Shown one piece after another: positions 8,391-16,620 of a DNA stretch of 64,000 nt. Each line of letters begins with the position of its first letter. The first letter of the stretch is position 1. The translations under genes and the position numbers were made by a program. Origin of the DNA: JAICYJ01 sp963737445 (GTDB lineage Bacteria > Actinomycetota > Thermoleophilia > Gaiellales > JAICJC01); the NCBI GenBank assembly GCA_963737445.1, contig CAVTSO010000009.1:598940-662939 (forward strand), written 5' to 3'. A model generated the notes under the pieces. It had not been told where the DNA came from. It saw nothing but the letters and a program-made list of their open reading frames with translations, and searched no databases.

Positions 8391-8396
8391 TACAGT
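8391..8396 (+). promoter_or_regulatory. -10 element of a leaderless promoter (kinase gene)
   Basis: TACAGT, six bases, then ATG at 8403. No ribosome-binding site is present. The proC start on the other strand is only 44 bp away, so the two promoters are back to back. Confidence 0.6.
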
Positions 8397-8402
8397 CCGG
8401 CC

Positions 8403-9284
8403 ATGGTGACCATCCCGCCACAGCTGGACGAGAACATCCGCAGCTGGCACGGGCGGGCGGGATCGGACTGGCTGGAGGCGCTGCCGGCTGCGGTGGCCGG
8501 GCTCGCGGCCCGCTGGGGGCTGACGGTCGGGGAGCCGTTCGGCGACGAGGGCGCCGTCTCGTGGGTGGCGCCGGCCACCAGGGCGGGCGGCTCGGAGGCG
8601 GTGCTGAAGGTGTTCCTGCCCGACCTCGAGAACCGGCATGAGGCCGACGCGCTGCGCCATTACGGCGGCCACGGCGCGGTGCGGCTGCTGGAGGACGAGC
8701 CGGGAGCGCTCCTGCTGGAGCGGCTGGGGCCGGGCACGAGCCTCTGGCAGCTGGAGGACGACGACGAGGCGGCGCGGATCGTGGCGGGCCTGCTCGAGCA
8801 GCTCTGGCACGCTCCCGCGGACGGTCATCCGTTCCGCACGCTGGCCGGCGATGCGATGCGGTGGTCGACAGAGATCCCGGAGGCGTGGGCGGCGCTGAGC
8901 GAGCCGTTCGAACGGGAGCTGGCCGGCCTGGGCGGGACGCTCGCGGCCGAGCTGGCGCAGTCGCAGGGCCAGCAGGTGGTGCTGCACCAGGATCTGCACG
9001 GCGGCAACGTGCTGCGGGCGGAGCGATCGCCGTGGCTGGCGATCGATCCGAAGCCACTGGTGGGCGAGCGCGAGTTCGACCTGGCGTCGCTGATCCGGGA
9101 CACACGCGAGCGCATCGACGAGCGGATGGTGCGGCGGCGGCTGGATCTGCTGTCGAAGCTGCTCGGGCTCGACCGCGAGCGGATGCGCTGCTGGGCGATC
9201 GTGCACGCCCTGGCCTGGGGCGTCGAGGGCGAACAGGCCGACGCGGCGATGATCGACTGCGCGCGGTGGCTGGCTCGCATGTAG
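8403..9284 (+). CDS. Aminoglycoside/hydroxyurea antibiotic kinase-like protein (APH(6) family)
   Basis: Phosphotransferase of the PF04655-type family, 293 residues, related to streptomycin 6-kinases. VLKVFLPD (nucleotide-binding Lys) and ALLLERLGPG are in the N-lobe; HQDLHGGNVLR is the catalytic loop with Asp, and LAIDPKPLVGEREFDLASLIRD carries the Mg-binding Asp and the family hallmark. All kinase residues look intact. Whether the natural substrate is a drug or a metabolite cannot be told. It interrupts the usual sepF-yggT neighbourhood and reads against it. Confidence 0.85.
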   Translation: MVTIPPQLDENIRSWHGRAGSDWLEALPAAVAGLAARWGLTVGEPFGDEGAVSWVAPATRAGGSEAVLKVFLPDLENRHEADALRHYGGHGAVRLLEDEPGALLLERLGPGTSLWQLEDDDEAARIVAGLLEQLWHAPADGHPFRTLAGDAMRWSTEIPEAWAALSEPFERELAGLGGTLAAELAQSQGQQVVLHQDLHGGNVLRAERSPWLAIDPKPLVGEREFDLASLIRDTRERIDERMVRRRLDLLSKLLGLDRERMRCWAIVHALAWGVEGEQADAAMIDCARWLARM

Positions 9285-9294
9285 CTGACAAACC

Positions 9295-9394
9295 CTGACG
9301 CCGAAAACCGAGTCTCGCGAGGAGCAAGCGAGGGACAGTGCTCGGCACGGCCCGACCGCAGCGACAAAGCGAGACGACGGTTTGCAGGCGTCAG
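9295..9394. repeat. Large imperfect inverted repeat between convergent genes
   Basis: The left arm 9295-9318 (starts CTGACGCC, ends GTCTCGC) and right arm 9369-9394 are imperfect inverted copies of about 25 bp around a 50-bp loop. The right arm runs into the sepF stop codon. It separates two converging genes, so a bidirectional transcription terminator is the simplest reading; there is no T-tract. Confidence 0.5.
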
Positions 9395-9930
9395 TACTGA
9401 TTGAAGAAGCCGCGCTCCATCAATGACGCCTTATCCTCTGCGGACACCGTCACGTGGGCGGGGGTGAGCAGGAACACGCGGTCGGCGACGCGCTGCATGG
9501 CGCCGTCCAGCGCGTAGGTGAGCCCGCTCGAGAAGTCGATCAGCCGCTTGGCCAGGTCGGAGTCCGCCGCCTGCAGGTTGATGATCACGGGCACGTCGGC
9601 CTTCAGCTTGTCGGCCACCTTCTGGGCATCGTTGAACGACTTCGGCACGATCAGCTCGACCTGCGCCGCGTGGCGCTGGCCGCCGTTCTGCGCGGCGGGT
9701 TGCCGCCCGCGGCCGCGCTGGGGAGGCGGCTCGTCGGAGAAGATGTCGTCGAAGTCCGCGCCGGAGCGGCGTCGCGGGTTCAGCCGCCGGACGTTCGGCC
9801 GCTCGTTGTAGCGGCTCTCGAGGTCCTCGTGGGCGGCGGAGCCGTCGTCGTCGAAGTAGTCATCCTCCCAGTCCTCCTCCTTGATGCCGAAGTAGACCTG
9901 GGTGCGTTGCCACATATCCTTTACACTCAT
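9391..9930 (-). CDS. sepF: Cell division protein SepF
   Basis: FtsZ membrane anchor and Z-ring organiser in Gram-positives. The 179 residues have an N-terminal amphipathic stretch (MSVKDMWQRTQVYFGI), an acidic then basic disordered linker with an RGRGRQ patch, and the C-terminal SepF fold (VELIVPKSFNDAQKVADKLK, VIINLQ, RLIDFSSGLTYALDG, VFLLTPAHV). It lies 12 bp behind yggS, the classical order, although ftsZ is not next to this cluster in the window. Confidence 0.95.
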   Translation of the reverse strand: MSVKDMWQRTQVYFGIKEEDWEDDYFDDDGSAAHEDLESRYNERPNVRRLNPRRRSGADFDDIFSDEPPPQRGRGRQPAAQNGGQRHAAQVELIVPKSFNDAQKVADKLKADVPVIINLQAADSDLAKRLIDFSSGLTYALDGAMQRVADRVFLLTPAHVTVSAEDKASLMERGFFNQY

Positions 9931-9942
9931 GCGCCCCTCACT

Positions 9943-10596
9943 TTACCGCCCATAGAGGACGCTCCCCACCCGTACGATCGTCGCGCCCTCTGCCGCAGCC
10001 GCCTCGTAGTCCTGGCTGGTGCCCATCGAGAGCTCCCGGAATTCGTGCCGTCCCTGCCAGGCCGGCGCCAGCCGATCCCGCAGCTCGCGGAGCGCCGCGA
10101 ACCAGGGCCGTGCGGCGTTTGGGTCGTCGACCAACGGCGGCATCGTCATCAGCCCCTGGAACCGGACATGCTCGAGCGCCGCCACATCGGCGAGGAATCC
10201 GTCGACATCGCCGAGCCCCACACCCGCCTTGGTGTCCTCGCCGGCCACGTTCACCTGCAGGAGGCAGTCCACCGGGCTCTCGGCCTGGTCCTGCATCCGG
10301 CGGCAGGCAGACAGCGAGTCGATGGCGTGGATCAGCCGTACGCGGCCGACCAGCTCGCGCACCTTGCGGCTCTGCACGTGGCCGATGAAGTCCCAGGTGA
10401 ACAGGTCGCGGTGCGCCTCCTGCTTGGTGATCAGCGCGTCCGACCGGTTCTCGCCGACCAGCCGCACGCCACCCTCGTGCAGCGCCGGCAGGTCGTCGGC
10501 CTCGACGTACTTGGTGGCGGCCAGGATCTGTACGTCCGGCCCCACCCGCTCGCGCACCAGCGCCAGGTTCTCCGCGATCAGGGAAGGGTCAAGCAA
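9943..10596 (-). CDS. YggS/PROSC family pyridoxal phosphate homeostasis protein
   Basis: Single-domain PLP-binding TIM barrel that buffers PLP. It has 217 residues from a TTG at 10596 that overlaps the end of pgeF by 8 bp. The PLP Lys is in LAATKYVEADDL; HFIG-like WDFIGHVQSRKVREL, LLQVNVAGEDTKAGVG and LSMGTSQDYEAA are family motifs. It is adjacent to sepF and pgeF, as in most actinobacteria and firmicutes. The open frame extends upstream of the TTG but only within pgeF. Confidence 0.92.
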   Translation of the reverse strand: MLDPSLIAENLALVRERVGPDVQILAATKYVEADDLPALHEGGVRLVGENRSDALITKQEAHRDLFTWDFIGHVQSRKVRELVGRVRLIHAIDSLSACRRMQDQAESPVDCLLQVNVAGEDTKAGVGLGDVDGFLADVAALEHVRFQGLMTMPPLVDDPNAARPWFAALRELRDRLAPAWQGRHEFRELSMGTSQDYEAAAAEGATIVRVGSVLYGR

Positions 10597-11356
10597 GCAG
10601 CCCCACCACCCCCTGCCGGCCGGTGACGCCGTGGTCGCGCCGGTGCGAGAAGTAGCAATCCTCGGTGCAGATCGTACACTCGCCCGCAACGGCCACCTGC
10701 TCGACGCCGCACATGCGAAGCGCGCGCTCGGCGCACAGCCACAGGTCGGCGCGGCCGTCGCGGACCACGCCCTCGCCGAAGCGCCGGATCAGCGGGCCGG
10801 CCACGTCCTCGCCCACCTCGTAGCAGCAGGGCCCCGCCCCCGGCCCGATCGCGGCCACCGCCTGGCCGCCCACCGACGCCACGCCGCCCTCGATCACGCC
10901 AGCCTCGATGCCACGCCAGCCGGCGTGCAGCAGCGCCAGCCGGCTGCCGTCGGCAGCTGCGATCGCGACCGGCAGGCAATCGGCGGTGAGCAGCGTCAGT
11001 GCCCGGCCGCGGCTGCTCGTGACCAGGCCGTCCGACTTCGGGAACGGCTCGGCGCCGGGCCGCAGGAAGCGCCCCGAGGACGGCCTTTCGGTCACCTCGC
11101 GGATGTCCGTGCCGTGCACCTGCCAGGCCATCGTCGCGGTCTCGCCGTCGCCGCCCGCGCCGGCCACGGCCCGCCGCCGGTTCTCGGCCACGTTCGCCGC
11201 GTCGTCCGCCGTCAGCGCGCCCAGGTTGAGCGAGGCGAACTCCCCCGAAGAGACGCCGCCGTGACGGCAGGTGAATGACACCCGCACGCCGGCCGGCGCC
11301 GCGACCCAGTCCAGCAGCGGCAGCGGCTCCTGGCGCCAGGCCAGCCCGGCGCTCAC
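10589..11356 (-). CDS. pgeF: Purine nucleoside phosphorylase / laccase-domain protein (YfiH family)
   Basis: Multi-copper-polyphenol-oxidase-fold protein; family members act as purine nucleoside phosphorylases/deaminases and edit peptidoglycan precursors. It has 255 residues. The metal-site motifs TADCLPVAI, LLHAGWRG (His) and GPGAGPCCYEV (Cys), and the C-terminal CTICTEDCYFSHRRD are all present. Its GTG overlaps the preceding stop (GTGA), and yggS and sepF follow. Confidence 0.93.
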   Translation of the reverse strand: MSAGLAWRQEPLPLLDWVAAPAGVRVSFTCRHGGVSSGEFASLNLGALTADDAANVAENRRRAVAGAGGDGETATMAWQVHGTDIREVTERPSSGRFLRPGAEPFPKSDGLVTSSRGRALTLLTADCLPVAIAAADGSRLALLHAGWRGIEAGVIEGGVASVGGQAVAAIGPGAGPCCYEVGEDVAGPLIRRFGEGVVRDGRADLWLCAERALRMCGVEQVAVAGECTICTEDCYFSHRRDHGVTGRQGVVGLLA

Positions 11357-12324
11357 AGCACCACCTCGACGCCCGGCACCTGCATCCGGCTGGCGTACTC
11401 ATAGGCGCAGCTGCCGGCCGACAGCCGCGCTGCCCGCGACCAGCCGCGCACCGTCCGGCGGCGCACCTCGACCTCGATCACGGCGTGGTCGGCGGCGTAC
11501 GCGTACACGCGGCCACCGTCGGGATCGCGGTAGCAGACGCCGACCATATCCGCGAGCGCGCAGTGCACCTCGCCCTCGATGCTCAGGAACGGCCCCCGGA
11601 TCGTGAACCGGTAGCGGTTCGGCTCGATGGTGGCGCGCGCCGCCAGCCCGCGGAGGGCGCCGTGCAGCTCGTGGCGCTCGCCCTGCGCGACCACCGCGCC
11701 GGTCGAGATCACCGGGGTGTGCTTGCCGAGATTGTCGTAGCGGCGGCTGAACACCTCGACGAAGTCGTCCGGGGATGCGAAGGCGTTGCAGTGCACACGC
11801 GCCGACGCCTCGGCGTGGCGGTTGCCCCAGGCGTGCAGCTGATGGGCCGGCCAGGAGCGCACCTCCAGCTCCTGCGATCGGATCACGAAGGTGCCGCTGG
11901 CGCGGATCGTCGGCTGGCTGACGACGATCTCGGCGCGACGCCGCCGGCCACCGCCGCCCCCGTAGCCGAACGGCTCGCCGGTGGGCGACCACCGCAGGTC
12001 CCAGCGCGCCTCGTCGACGCGGCCGCTGGCGCTGGCCACGTCCAGCGAGCTGGGGCCGAGCGTGAGCGGGAAGCCGCCGGCGCCGGTTCGGAACTGGTCG
12101 ATCGAGAAGCTCTGGCGGCGGGCATAGGCGACGCCCTCGGGGTCGCGTCCGACGAACCACAGCTCGGCGGTGGACTCGCCGGGTGCGGCCTCCGGGGGCA
12201 CGTGGAAGCTGTGGCGGATCCACGCCGACGCGGCGCTGTGCGGGTCGCCGAGCCGCAGGTGCCAGGCCTCGTAGTGGCCCGGCTGGCCGCGCCAGCGGCT
12301 GGCGTTGGCGGCGCTGAGCCTCAT
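11353..12324 (-). CDS. CrtC/AttH-like lipocalin-fold protein
   Basis: I do not recognise a precise function. The 323 residues resemble the carotenoid 1,2-hydratase/AttH/tocopherol-cyclase-like superfamily: GHYEAWHLRLGDP followed by AWIRHSFHVPP, TAELWFVGRDPEG, FPLTLGPSSLD, then a second barrel with WGNRHAE and YRFTIRGPFLSIEGEV. No signal peptide or membrane segment is visible. The ATG at 12324 overlaps the upstream gene's stop (ATGA), and it overlaps pgeF by GTGA, so it is co-translated with tRNA-end and division-linked genes. No carotenoid gene is nearby. Confidence 0.55.
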   Translation of the reverse strand: MRLSAANASRWRGQPGHYEAWHLRLGDPHSAASAWIRHSFHVPPEAAPGESTAELWFVGRDPEGVAYARRQSFSIDQFRTGAGGFPLTLGPSSLDVASASGRVDEARWDLRWSPTGEPFGYGGGGGRRRRAEIVVSQPTIRASGTFVIRSQELEVRSWPAHQLHAWGNRHAEASARVHCNAFASPDDFVEVFSRRYDNLGKHTPVISTGAVVAQGERHELHGALRGLAARATIEPNRYRFTIRGPFLSIEGEVHCALADMVGVCYRDPDGGRVYAYAADHAVIEVEVRRRTVRGWSRAARLSAGSCAYEYASRMQVPGVEVVL

Positions 12325-14915
12325 CCCGCGACCTCGGCGAGCAGCTCTCGCGCGGCCTCGAGCTGTTCCTCGCGGCCGCCAAGCTCGCCGTTTCGGCGGC
12401 GCCGCAGCAGCTCCGCCAGGAGCGCGCCCACCTGCGGCGACTCCGGCATCCCCAGCTGATCGCGCAGCGTGTCCCCGTCGATGTCCAGCCGCAGGTCGCG
12501 CAGCTGCGCCAGGTACAGCTCGGCGGACTCGGCCGCGGGCCCTTCCAGCGCCACCACCATCAGCGCCACCTCGGCCGGATGCGGCGCCAGCAGCTCCGCG
12601 ATCCGCGCCGGCTCGGCCGTCTCCGCCAGCGCCCCCGCCAGCCGCGGCGGCACCACGGCGGCCGACGCCACCACGCGGGCGTCGCGGCGCCGCACGCGCA
12701 GCCGCTCCAGCCACTCGTCCAGCTCGCCGCCCGGGATGCTGCGCGCGATCGCGGCCAGTCGGCCGCGCCACGCCGGCAGCTCTGGCGCGTGGCGCCGCCG
12801 GGCGCGGTCGAGACGCTCCACCAGGTGCACCGACGCCGGGCCGCAGTCGAGCGCCGGGTGCACGGCGCCGGCCAAACCCAGCTGGTCGAGGCTGGCGAGC
12901 GCGCCCGCCACCTCGTCCTCGCCCAGCAGCGCCACCAGCTCGTCCCGCACGCGCGCCCCGGACAGGTCGCCCACCAGCCCCATCTCCACGCAGCTTCGGG
13001 CCAGCTGGAGGGTGAGGCCGTCCATGTCGAACCCGTAGCGGTTCTGGTAGCGGATGGCGCGGAAGATGCGCGTGGGGTCCTCGATGAAGGACAGGTTGTG
13101 CAGCACCCGCACGATGCCGCGGCCCAGGTCGCCCTCGCCGCCGTAGGGGTCGAACAGCAGACCGAACTCGGCGGGCAGCAGCGAGACGGCCATCGCGTTG
13201 ATGGTGAAGTCCCGGCGGTGCAGGTCCTGGCGAATCGAGGAGTGCTCGACGGTGGGCAGGGCGGCCGGGTACTCGTAGTGCTCGGTGCGGGCGCTGGCCA
13301 CGTCGACGCGCAGGTCGCCGGCCAGCACCACCGCGGTGTGGAACTTCTCGTGGGCGTGCATGCGGCCGTCCAGCGCCGTCGCAAGACGCTCGGCGAAGGC
13401 GATGCCGTCGCCCTCGTAGGCAAGATCGATGTCGAAGCTGGGCTCCTCCAGGAGCAGGTCGCGCACGGCGCCGCCCACGAGGTAGACGCCGGCGTCGTCA
13501 GCGGCCGCCGCGGCGGCTGGCCACAGGCGCTCCAGGCCGGGCATGGCGCGCAGCCGGTCGCTCAGGTCGGTCGGGCGCTTCGGCGGCGCGCCGGGCGGGG
13601 CATCGCGCAGCGCCCGCAGCAGGTCGCCGCGGGTGATGATCCCAAGCACGTCGGCGGTCGGGTGCGGCCCGTCGTGGCCGTCCCGGGTGACGGCCAGGCG
13701 GCCGACCCCGCGCAGCAGCACCCGCTGCACGTCGGCCAGGGTCGCGTGCGGCGGCAGCCCCGCCACCTCGGCGCTCATGATGCCGCGCACCGGCGCGTGG
13801 CCGAGGCCGTGGCCGATCGCGCGACCCATGTCTTCGCCGGCTACGATGCCAACCATCACGCCGCCGGAGGCGACCGGCACGCCGGAGGTTCCGCGGCGCC
13901 GGCACTCGGCCAGGGCATCGTCGATGGTGCTGTCGGCTTCCACGAACCAGGGCGGCGCCGACATGATGTCGGCCGCTCGCGGGCCGGCCGCGATCCCCAG
14001 CACCAGCGCCGCACCCAGCCGGGCGCGGGCGCCCTCGAGCGTCTCGTCGCGCACCAGCGCCGAGGCCGCCTGCGCGTGGCCGCCGCCGCCCAGCGCGGCC
14101 ATCACCGCGGCCACGTCGAACGCGGCCGTGCGGCTGCGCCCGACCGCGAACACCCGGCCGTCCATCTCCACCAGCATCACCATCGCCGGGCTGTCGGTGA
14201 GGTCGGTGATCTTGGAGGCGAGGGTGGACACGCCGTCCACGTAGCGCGGCCAGCGGGCGGCCGCCACGAGCACCGCCACGCCGCCCAGCTCGAGCTGCTC
14301 GGACGCGTCGATCAGGGTGGTCAGGAGCGCGCGGTGGTCGGCATCCAGGGGCGTATGCAGAAAGCCGCCGATCAGCTCCTGATTCGCGCCGTGGCGGACG
14401 CAGAACGCCAGTGCCTCCACGTCGCGGACGGTGGTCGAGGTGTACGTCAGCGATCCCGTATCCTCGTGGATGCCCAGCGCCAGCACGGTCGCCTCGGTCG
14501 GCGTCGGCTCGATCCCGCGCTCGGCCAGGATGCCGGCCATGGTGCTGCTGAGGGCGCCGTCGCCGGAGCAGAGGTAACGCTCGTGAGCGACCCACGCGGG
14601 CGGCTCCGTGCCGTGGTGGTCGAACAGCATGGTCTCCACCCCGGGACGCTCCACCAGCTCGGCCAGGTCGCCCAGGCGGCCCAGCTGTGAGGTCTCGACC
14701 ACGATCACCCTGGAGACGGCGGACAGGTCGCAGCGGGAGGCATCGGCCAGGGCCAGCTCCTGCCCGTGCAGCGCGGCGAACTCGCGCACGTTGCGGTTGA
14801 GCCCGCCGTGCACGAGCACGGTCGCGCCGGGGTACAGCCGGCGCGCCGCCAGCATCGAGCCGAGGGCGTCGAAATCCGTGTTCTGGTGGGAGATGATCAC
14901 CTCTGCCGGCCGCAT
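12321..14915 (-). CDS. DHH-CBS-CBS tRNA nucleotidyltransferase/poly(A) polymerase-like fusion
   Basis: An 864-residue multidomain protein. Residues 1-310 are a DHH/DHHA1 phosphoesterase (HQNTDFDALGSM, LFDHHGT, GGGGHAQAAS). A CBS pair spans about 315-445 (PWFVEADSTIDDAL, GIVAGEDMG, LGIITRGDLL). From about 460 a class II nucleotidyltransferase follows (VYLVGGAVRDLLL, FDIDLAYEG with the metal Asp pair, RRDFTINAMAV, EDPTRIFRAIRYQNRYGF). The same architecture is known from long A-adding or CCA-adding relatives. The leaderless promoter gives a firm start. It heads the run to sepF. Confidence 0.88.
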   Translation of the reverse strand: MRPAEVIISHQNTDFDALGSMLAARRLYPGATVLVHGGLNRNVREFAALHGQELALADASRCDLSAVSRVIVVETSQLGRLGDLAELVERPGVETMLFDHHGTEPPAWVAHERYLCSGDGALSSTMAGILAERGIEPTPTEATVLALGIHEDTGSLTYTSTTVRDVEALAFCVRHGANQELIGGFLHTPLDADHRALLTTLIDASEQLELGGVAVLVAAARWPRYVDGVSTLASKITDLTDSPAMVMLVEMDGRVFAVGRSRTAAFDVAAVMAALGGGGHAQAASALVRDETLEGARARLGAALVLGIAAGPRAADIMSAPPWFVEADSTIDDALAECRRRGTSGVPVASGGVMVGIVAGEDMGRAIGHGLGHAPVRGIMSAEVAGLPPHATLADVQRVLLRGVGRLAVTRDGHDGPHPTADVLGIITRGDLLRALRDAPPGAPPKRPTDLSDRLRAMPGLERLWPAAAAAADDAGVYLVGGAVRDLLLEEPSFDIDLAYEGDGIAFAERLATALDGRMHAHEKFHTAVVLAGDLRVDVASARTEHYEYPAALPTVEHSSIRQDLHRRDFTINAMAVSLLPAEFGLLFDPYGGEGDLGRGIVRVLHNLSFIEDPTRIFRAIRYQNRYGFDMDGLTLQLARSCVEMGLVGDLSGARVRDELVALLGEDEVAGALASLDQLGLAGAVHPALDCGPASVHLVERLDRARRRHAPELPAWRGRLAAIARSIPGGELDEWLERLRVRRRDARVVASAAVVPPRLAGALAETAEPARIAELLAPHPAEVALMVVALEGPAAESAELYLAQLRDLRLDIDGDTLRDQLGMPESPQVGALLAELLRRRRNGELGGREEQLEAARELLAEVAG

Positions 14916-14921
14916 GCGCAG

Positions 14922-14927
14922 AGGGTA
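14922..14927 (-). promoter_or_regulatory. -10 element of a leaderless promoter (DHH-CBS-nucleotidyltransferase)
   Basis: On the minus strand TACCCT is followed by six bases and the ATG at 14915. No Shine-Dalgarno sequence is present. Confidence 0.55.
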
Positions 14928-14935
14928 CCGGAGCT

Positions 14936-15322
14936 CTACGTCAGTGCGATCGCCTCGATCTCCACGCGGGCGCCCGCCGGCAGGCCCGCGACCTGCACGG
15001 TGGAGCGGGCCGGCGGGTCGCTCACGAAGTAGGTGGCGTACACGTCGTTCATGGCCGCGAACTCGCCCAGGTCGGTCATGAACACGGTGGTCTTGACCAC
15101 CTGGTTGAGGCCGCTGCCGGCGCCCTCCAGCACCGCCTTCAGGTTCTGCAGCGCGCGCTCGGTCTGGGCCGCGACGTCGCCCTCGACCATGTCGCCGGTG
15201 TCGGGATCGAGCCCCACCTGGCCGGCGCAGAAGACCAGCCCGTCGGTGCGGATGGCCTGGTTGTAGGGGGCGCCCTGGAATGGGCGGGGCGCGCCGTCGA
15301 CGGCGATCACGGTCCTGCTCAC
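14936..15322 (-). CDS. RidA family enamine/imine deaminase
   Basis: Hydrolyses reactive enamine/imine intermediates released by PLP enzymes. It has 128 residues. PYNQAIRTDGLVFCAGQ, a middle QTERALQNLKAVLEGAG and PPARSTVQVAGLPAGARVEIE with the catalytic Arg are typical. The GTG overlaps the hisD stop (GTGA), pairing it with histidine biosynthesis; a RidA coupled to hisD is plausible because amino-acid pathways release enamines. Confidence 0.92.
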   Translation of the reverse strand: MSRTVIAVDGAPRPFQGAPYNQAIRTDGLVFCAGQVGLDPDTGDMVEGDVAAQTERALQNLKAVLEGAGSGLNQVVKTTVFMTDLGEFAAMNDVYATYFVSDPPARSTVQVAGLPAGARVEIEAIALT

Positions 15323-16596
15323 GTTGCGGCTCCTTCGGTCAGTGACGGTGCTTTGGCGAGGCGCTCGGCCCGCACCTCGGCCGAACGGGCGTGGGCGGGC
15401 AGGCCCTCGGCGCGGGCCAGGTCGGCCAGCGGCCCGGCCAGCCGCTCGACAGCGGCGTCGGGGATCTCGACCACCTCCTGGATGCGCAGAAACACGCTCG
15501 TGGCCAGGCCCGACGAGAAGCGGCCGCGGCCGCCCGTGGGCAGGATGTGGTTCGAGCCGGCCACGTAGTCGCCGAACGCCGTCCCGCTCATCATGCCGAT
15601 GAAGATGGCGCCGGCGTGCCGCACGCGCTCGAGCAGCGCCTGCGGGTCGGCCACCATCAGCTGCAGGTGCTCCGGCGCGTAGGCGTTGACCAGCTCGATG
15701 GCGGTGTCCCACGAGTCGGTCTGCAGCAGCGTGATGCCGGCGGGATCGGGCAGCTCGGCCGACACGGCCGCGAGCAAGGCCTCGTCCACGGCCACCAGCA
15801 CCGACTGCGACCCCGCGCCGTGCTCGGCCTGGGCGCGCAGGTCCCAGGCCACGACGTCGGGCGGGGCGGTCTCGTCGGCCAGCACGATCAGCTCGCTGGG
15901 CCCGGCCAGCGACTCGATGCCGACCTCGCCGAACAGGCCGCGCTTGGCCTCCTCGACGAACGCGTTGCCGGGGCCGACCAGCACGTCCACGGGCCGGATC
16001 GTCTCCGTCCCGAGCGCCATCGCGGCCACCGCCTGGGCGCCACCGATGGCGTACACCTCCTCGACGCCTGCCAGGCTGCACGCGGCCAGCACGGCGTGCG
16101 AGGGCAGGCCGTCCGGGCCGGGCGGCGAGCACACGGCGATCTCCTTGACCCCGGCCACCTGCGCGGGCACCAGCGCCATCACGGCGCTGGACGGGTAGGC
16201 GGCGCGGCCACCGGGCGCGTACACGCCGGCGCGGTCGACCGGCATCGGGCGGGTGCTGACGATCTGCCCCTGGGCCAGCACCTGGCGGCTGGGCTGCGGC
16301 ATCGTCTCGCGCGCGGTGGCGCGCAGGTTCTCGGTAAGCGTCTCGAGCGCCCGCAGCACGCCCGGCGAGGTCTCCTTCAGCGAGCGCTTGATGGCCGCAG
16401 GCGACACTCGCGCACGCTCCACGTCGACGCCGTCGAGACGGGCGGTGAGACGGCGTACGGCGGCGTCGCCCCCGCTTCGCACCATCTCCACGATGTCGGC
16501 CACCGAGCCCTTGACGCGCTCCCGGTCCTCGTCAGTTGGACGCAGCGCCCGAACCGTCTCCGTGACCATGGCGGCCGTTATCTGACGGGTCTCCAC
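15319..16596 (-). CDS. hisD: Histidinol dehydrogenase
   Basis: Two-step NAD-dependent oxidation of histidinol to histidine, zinc enzyme. It has 425 residues. DRAGVYAPGGRAAYPSS, GGAQAVAAMALGT, VGPGNAFVEEAKR, the zinc-site block AQAEHGAGSQS and the catalytic Glu-His pair in YAPEHLQLM are visible, as is AGSNHILPTGGRGRFSSGL. No other his genes are in the window, so the histidine pathway is dispersed. The GTG start has a TAGACT exactly six bases upstream, a leaderless promoter. Confidence 0.95.
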   Translation of the reverse strand: METRQITAAMVTETVRALRPTDEDRERVKGSVADIVEMVRSGGDAAVRRLTARLDGVDVERARVSPAAIKRSLKETSPGVLRALETLTENLRATARETMPQPSRQVLAQGQIVSTRPMPVDRAGVYAPGGRAAYPSSAVMALVPAQVAGVKEIAVCSPPGPDGLPSHAVLAACSLAGVEEVYAIGGAQAVAAMALGTETIRPVDVLVGPGNAFVEEAKRGLFGEVGIESLAGPSELIVLADETAPPDVVAWDLRAQAEHGAGSQSVLVAVDEALLAAVSAELPDPAGITLLQTDSWDTAIELVNAYAPEHLQLMVADPQALLERVRHAGAIFIGMMSGTAFGDYVAGSNHILPTGGRGRFSSGLATSVFLRIQEVVEIPDAAVERLAGPLADLARAEGLPAHARSAEVRAERLAKAPSLTEGAAT

Positions 16597-16602
16597 GCCA
16601 GC

Positions 16603-16608
16603 AGTCTA
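16603..16608 (-). promoter_or_regulatory. -10 element of a leaderless promoter (hisD)
   Basis: TAGACT on the minus strand, six bases, then GTG at 16596. Confidence 0.55.
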
Positions 16609-16620
16609 GTGAGGCCGGAA

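Noticed and set aside
8359..9348. N-terminal extension of ProC through 330 codons
   Set aside because: Antisense to the kinase gene and Arg/Pro/Ala-rich; the Rossmann motif begins just after the GTG at 8358.
12579..14690. A 703-codon plus-strand open frame
   Set aside because: Antisense to the DHH-CBS-nucleotidyltransferase gene; typical GC-rich shadow frame.
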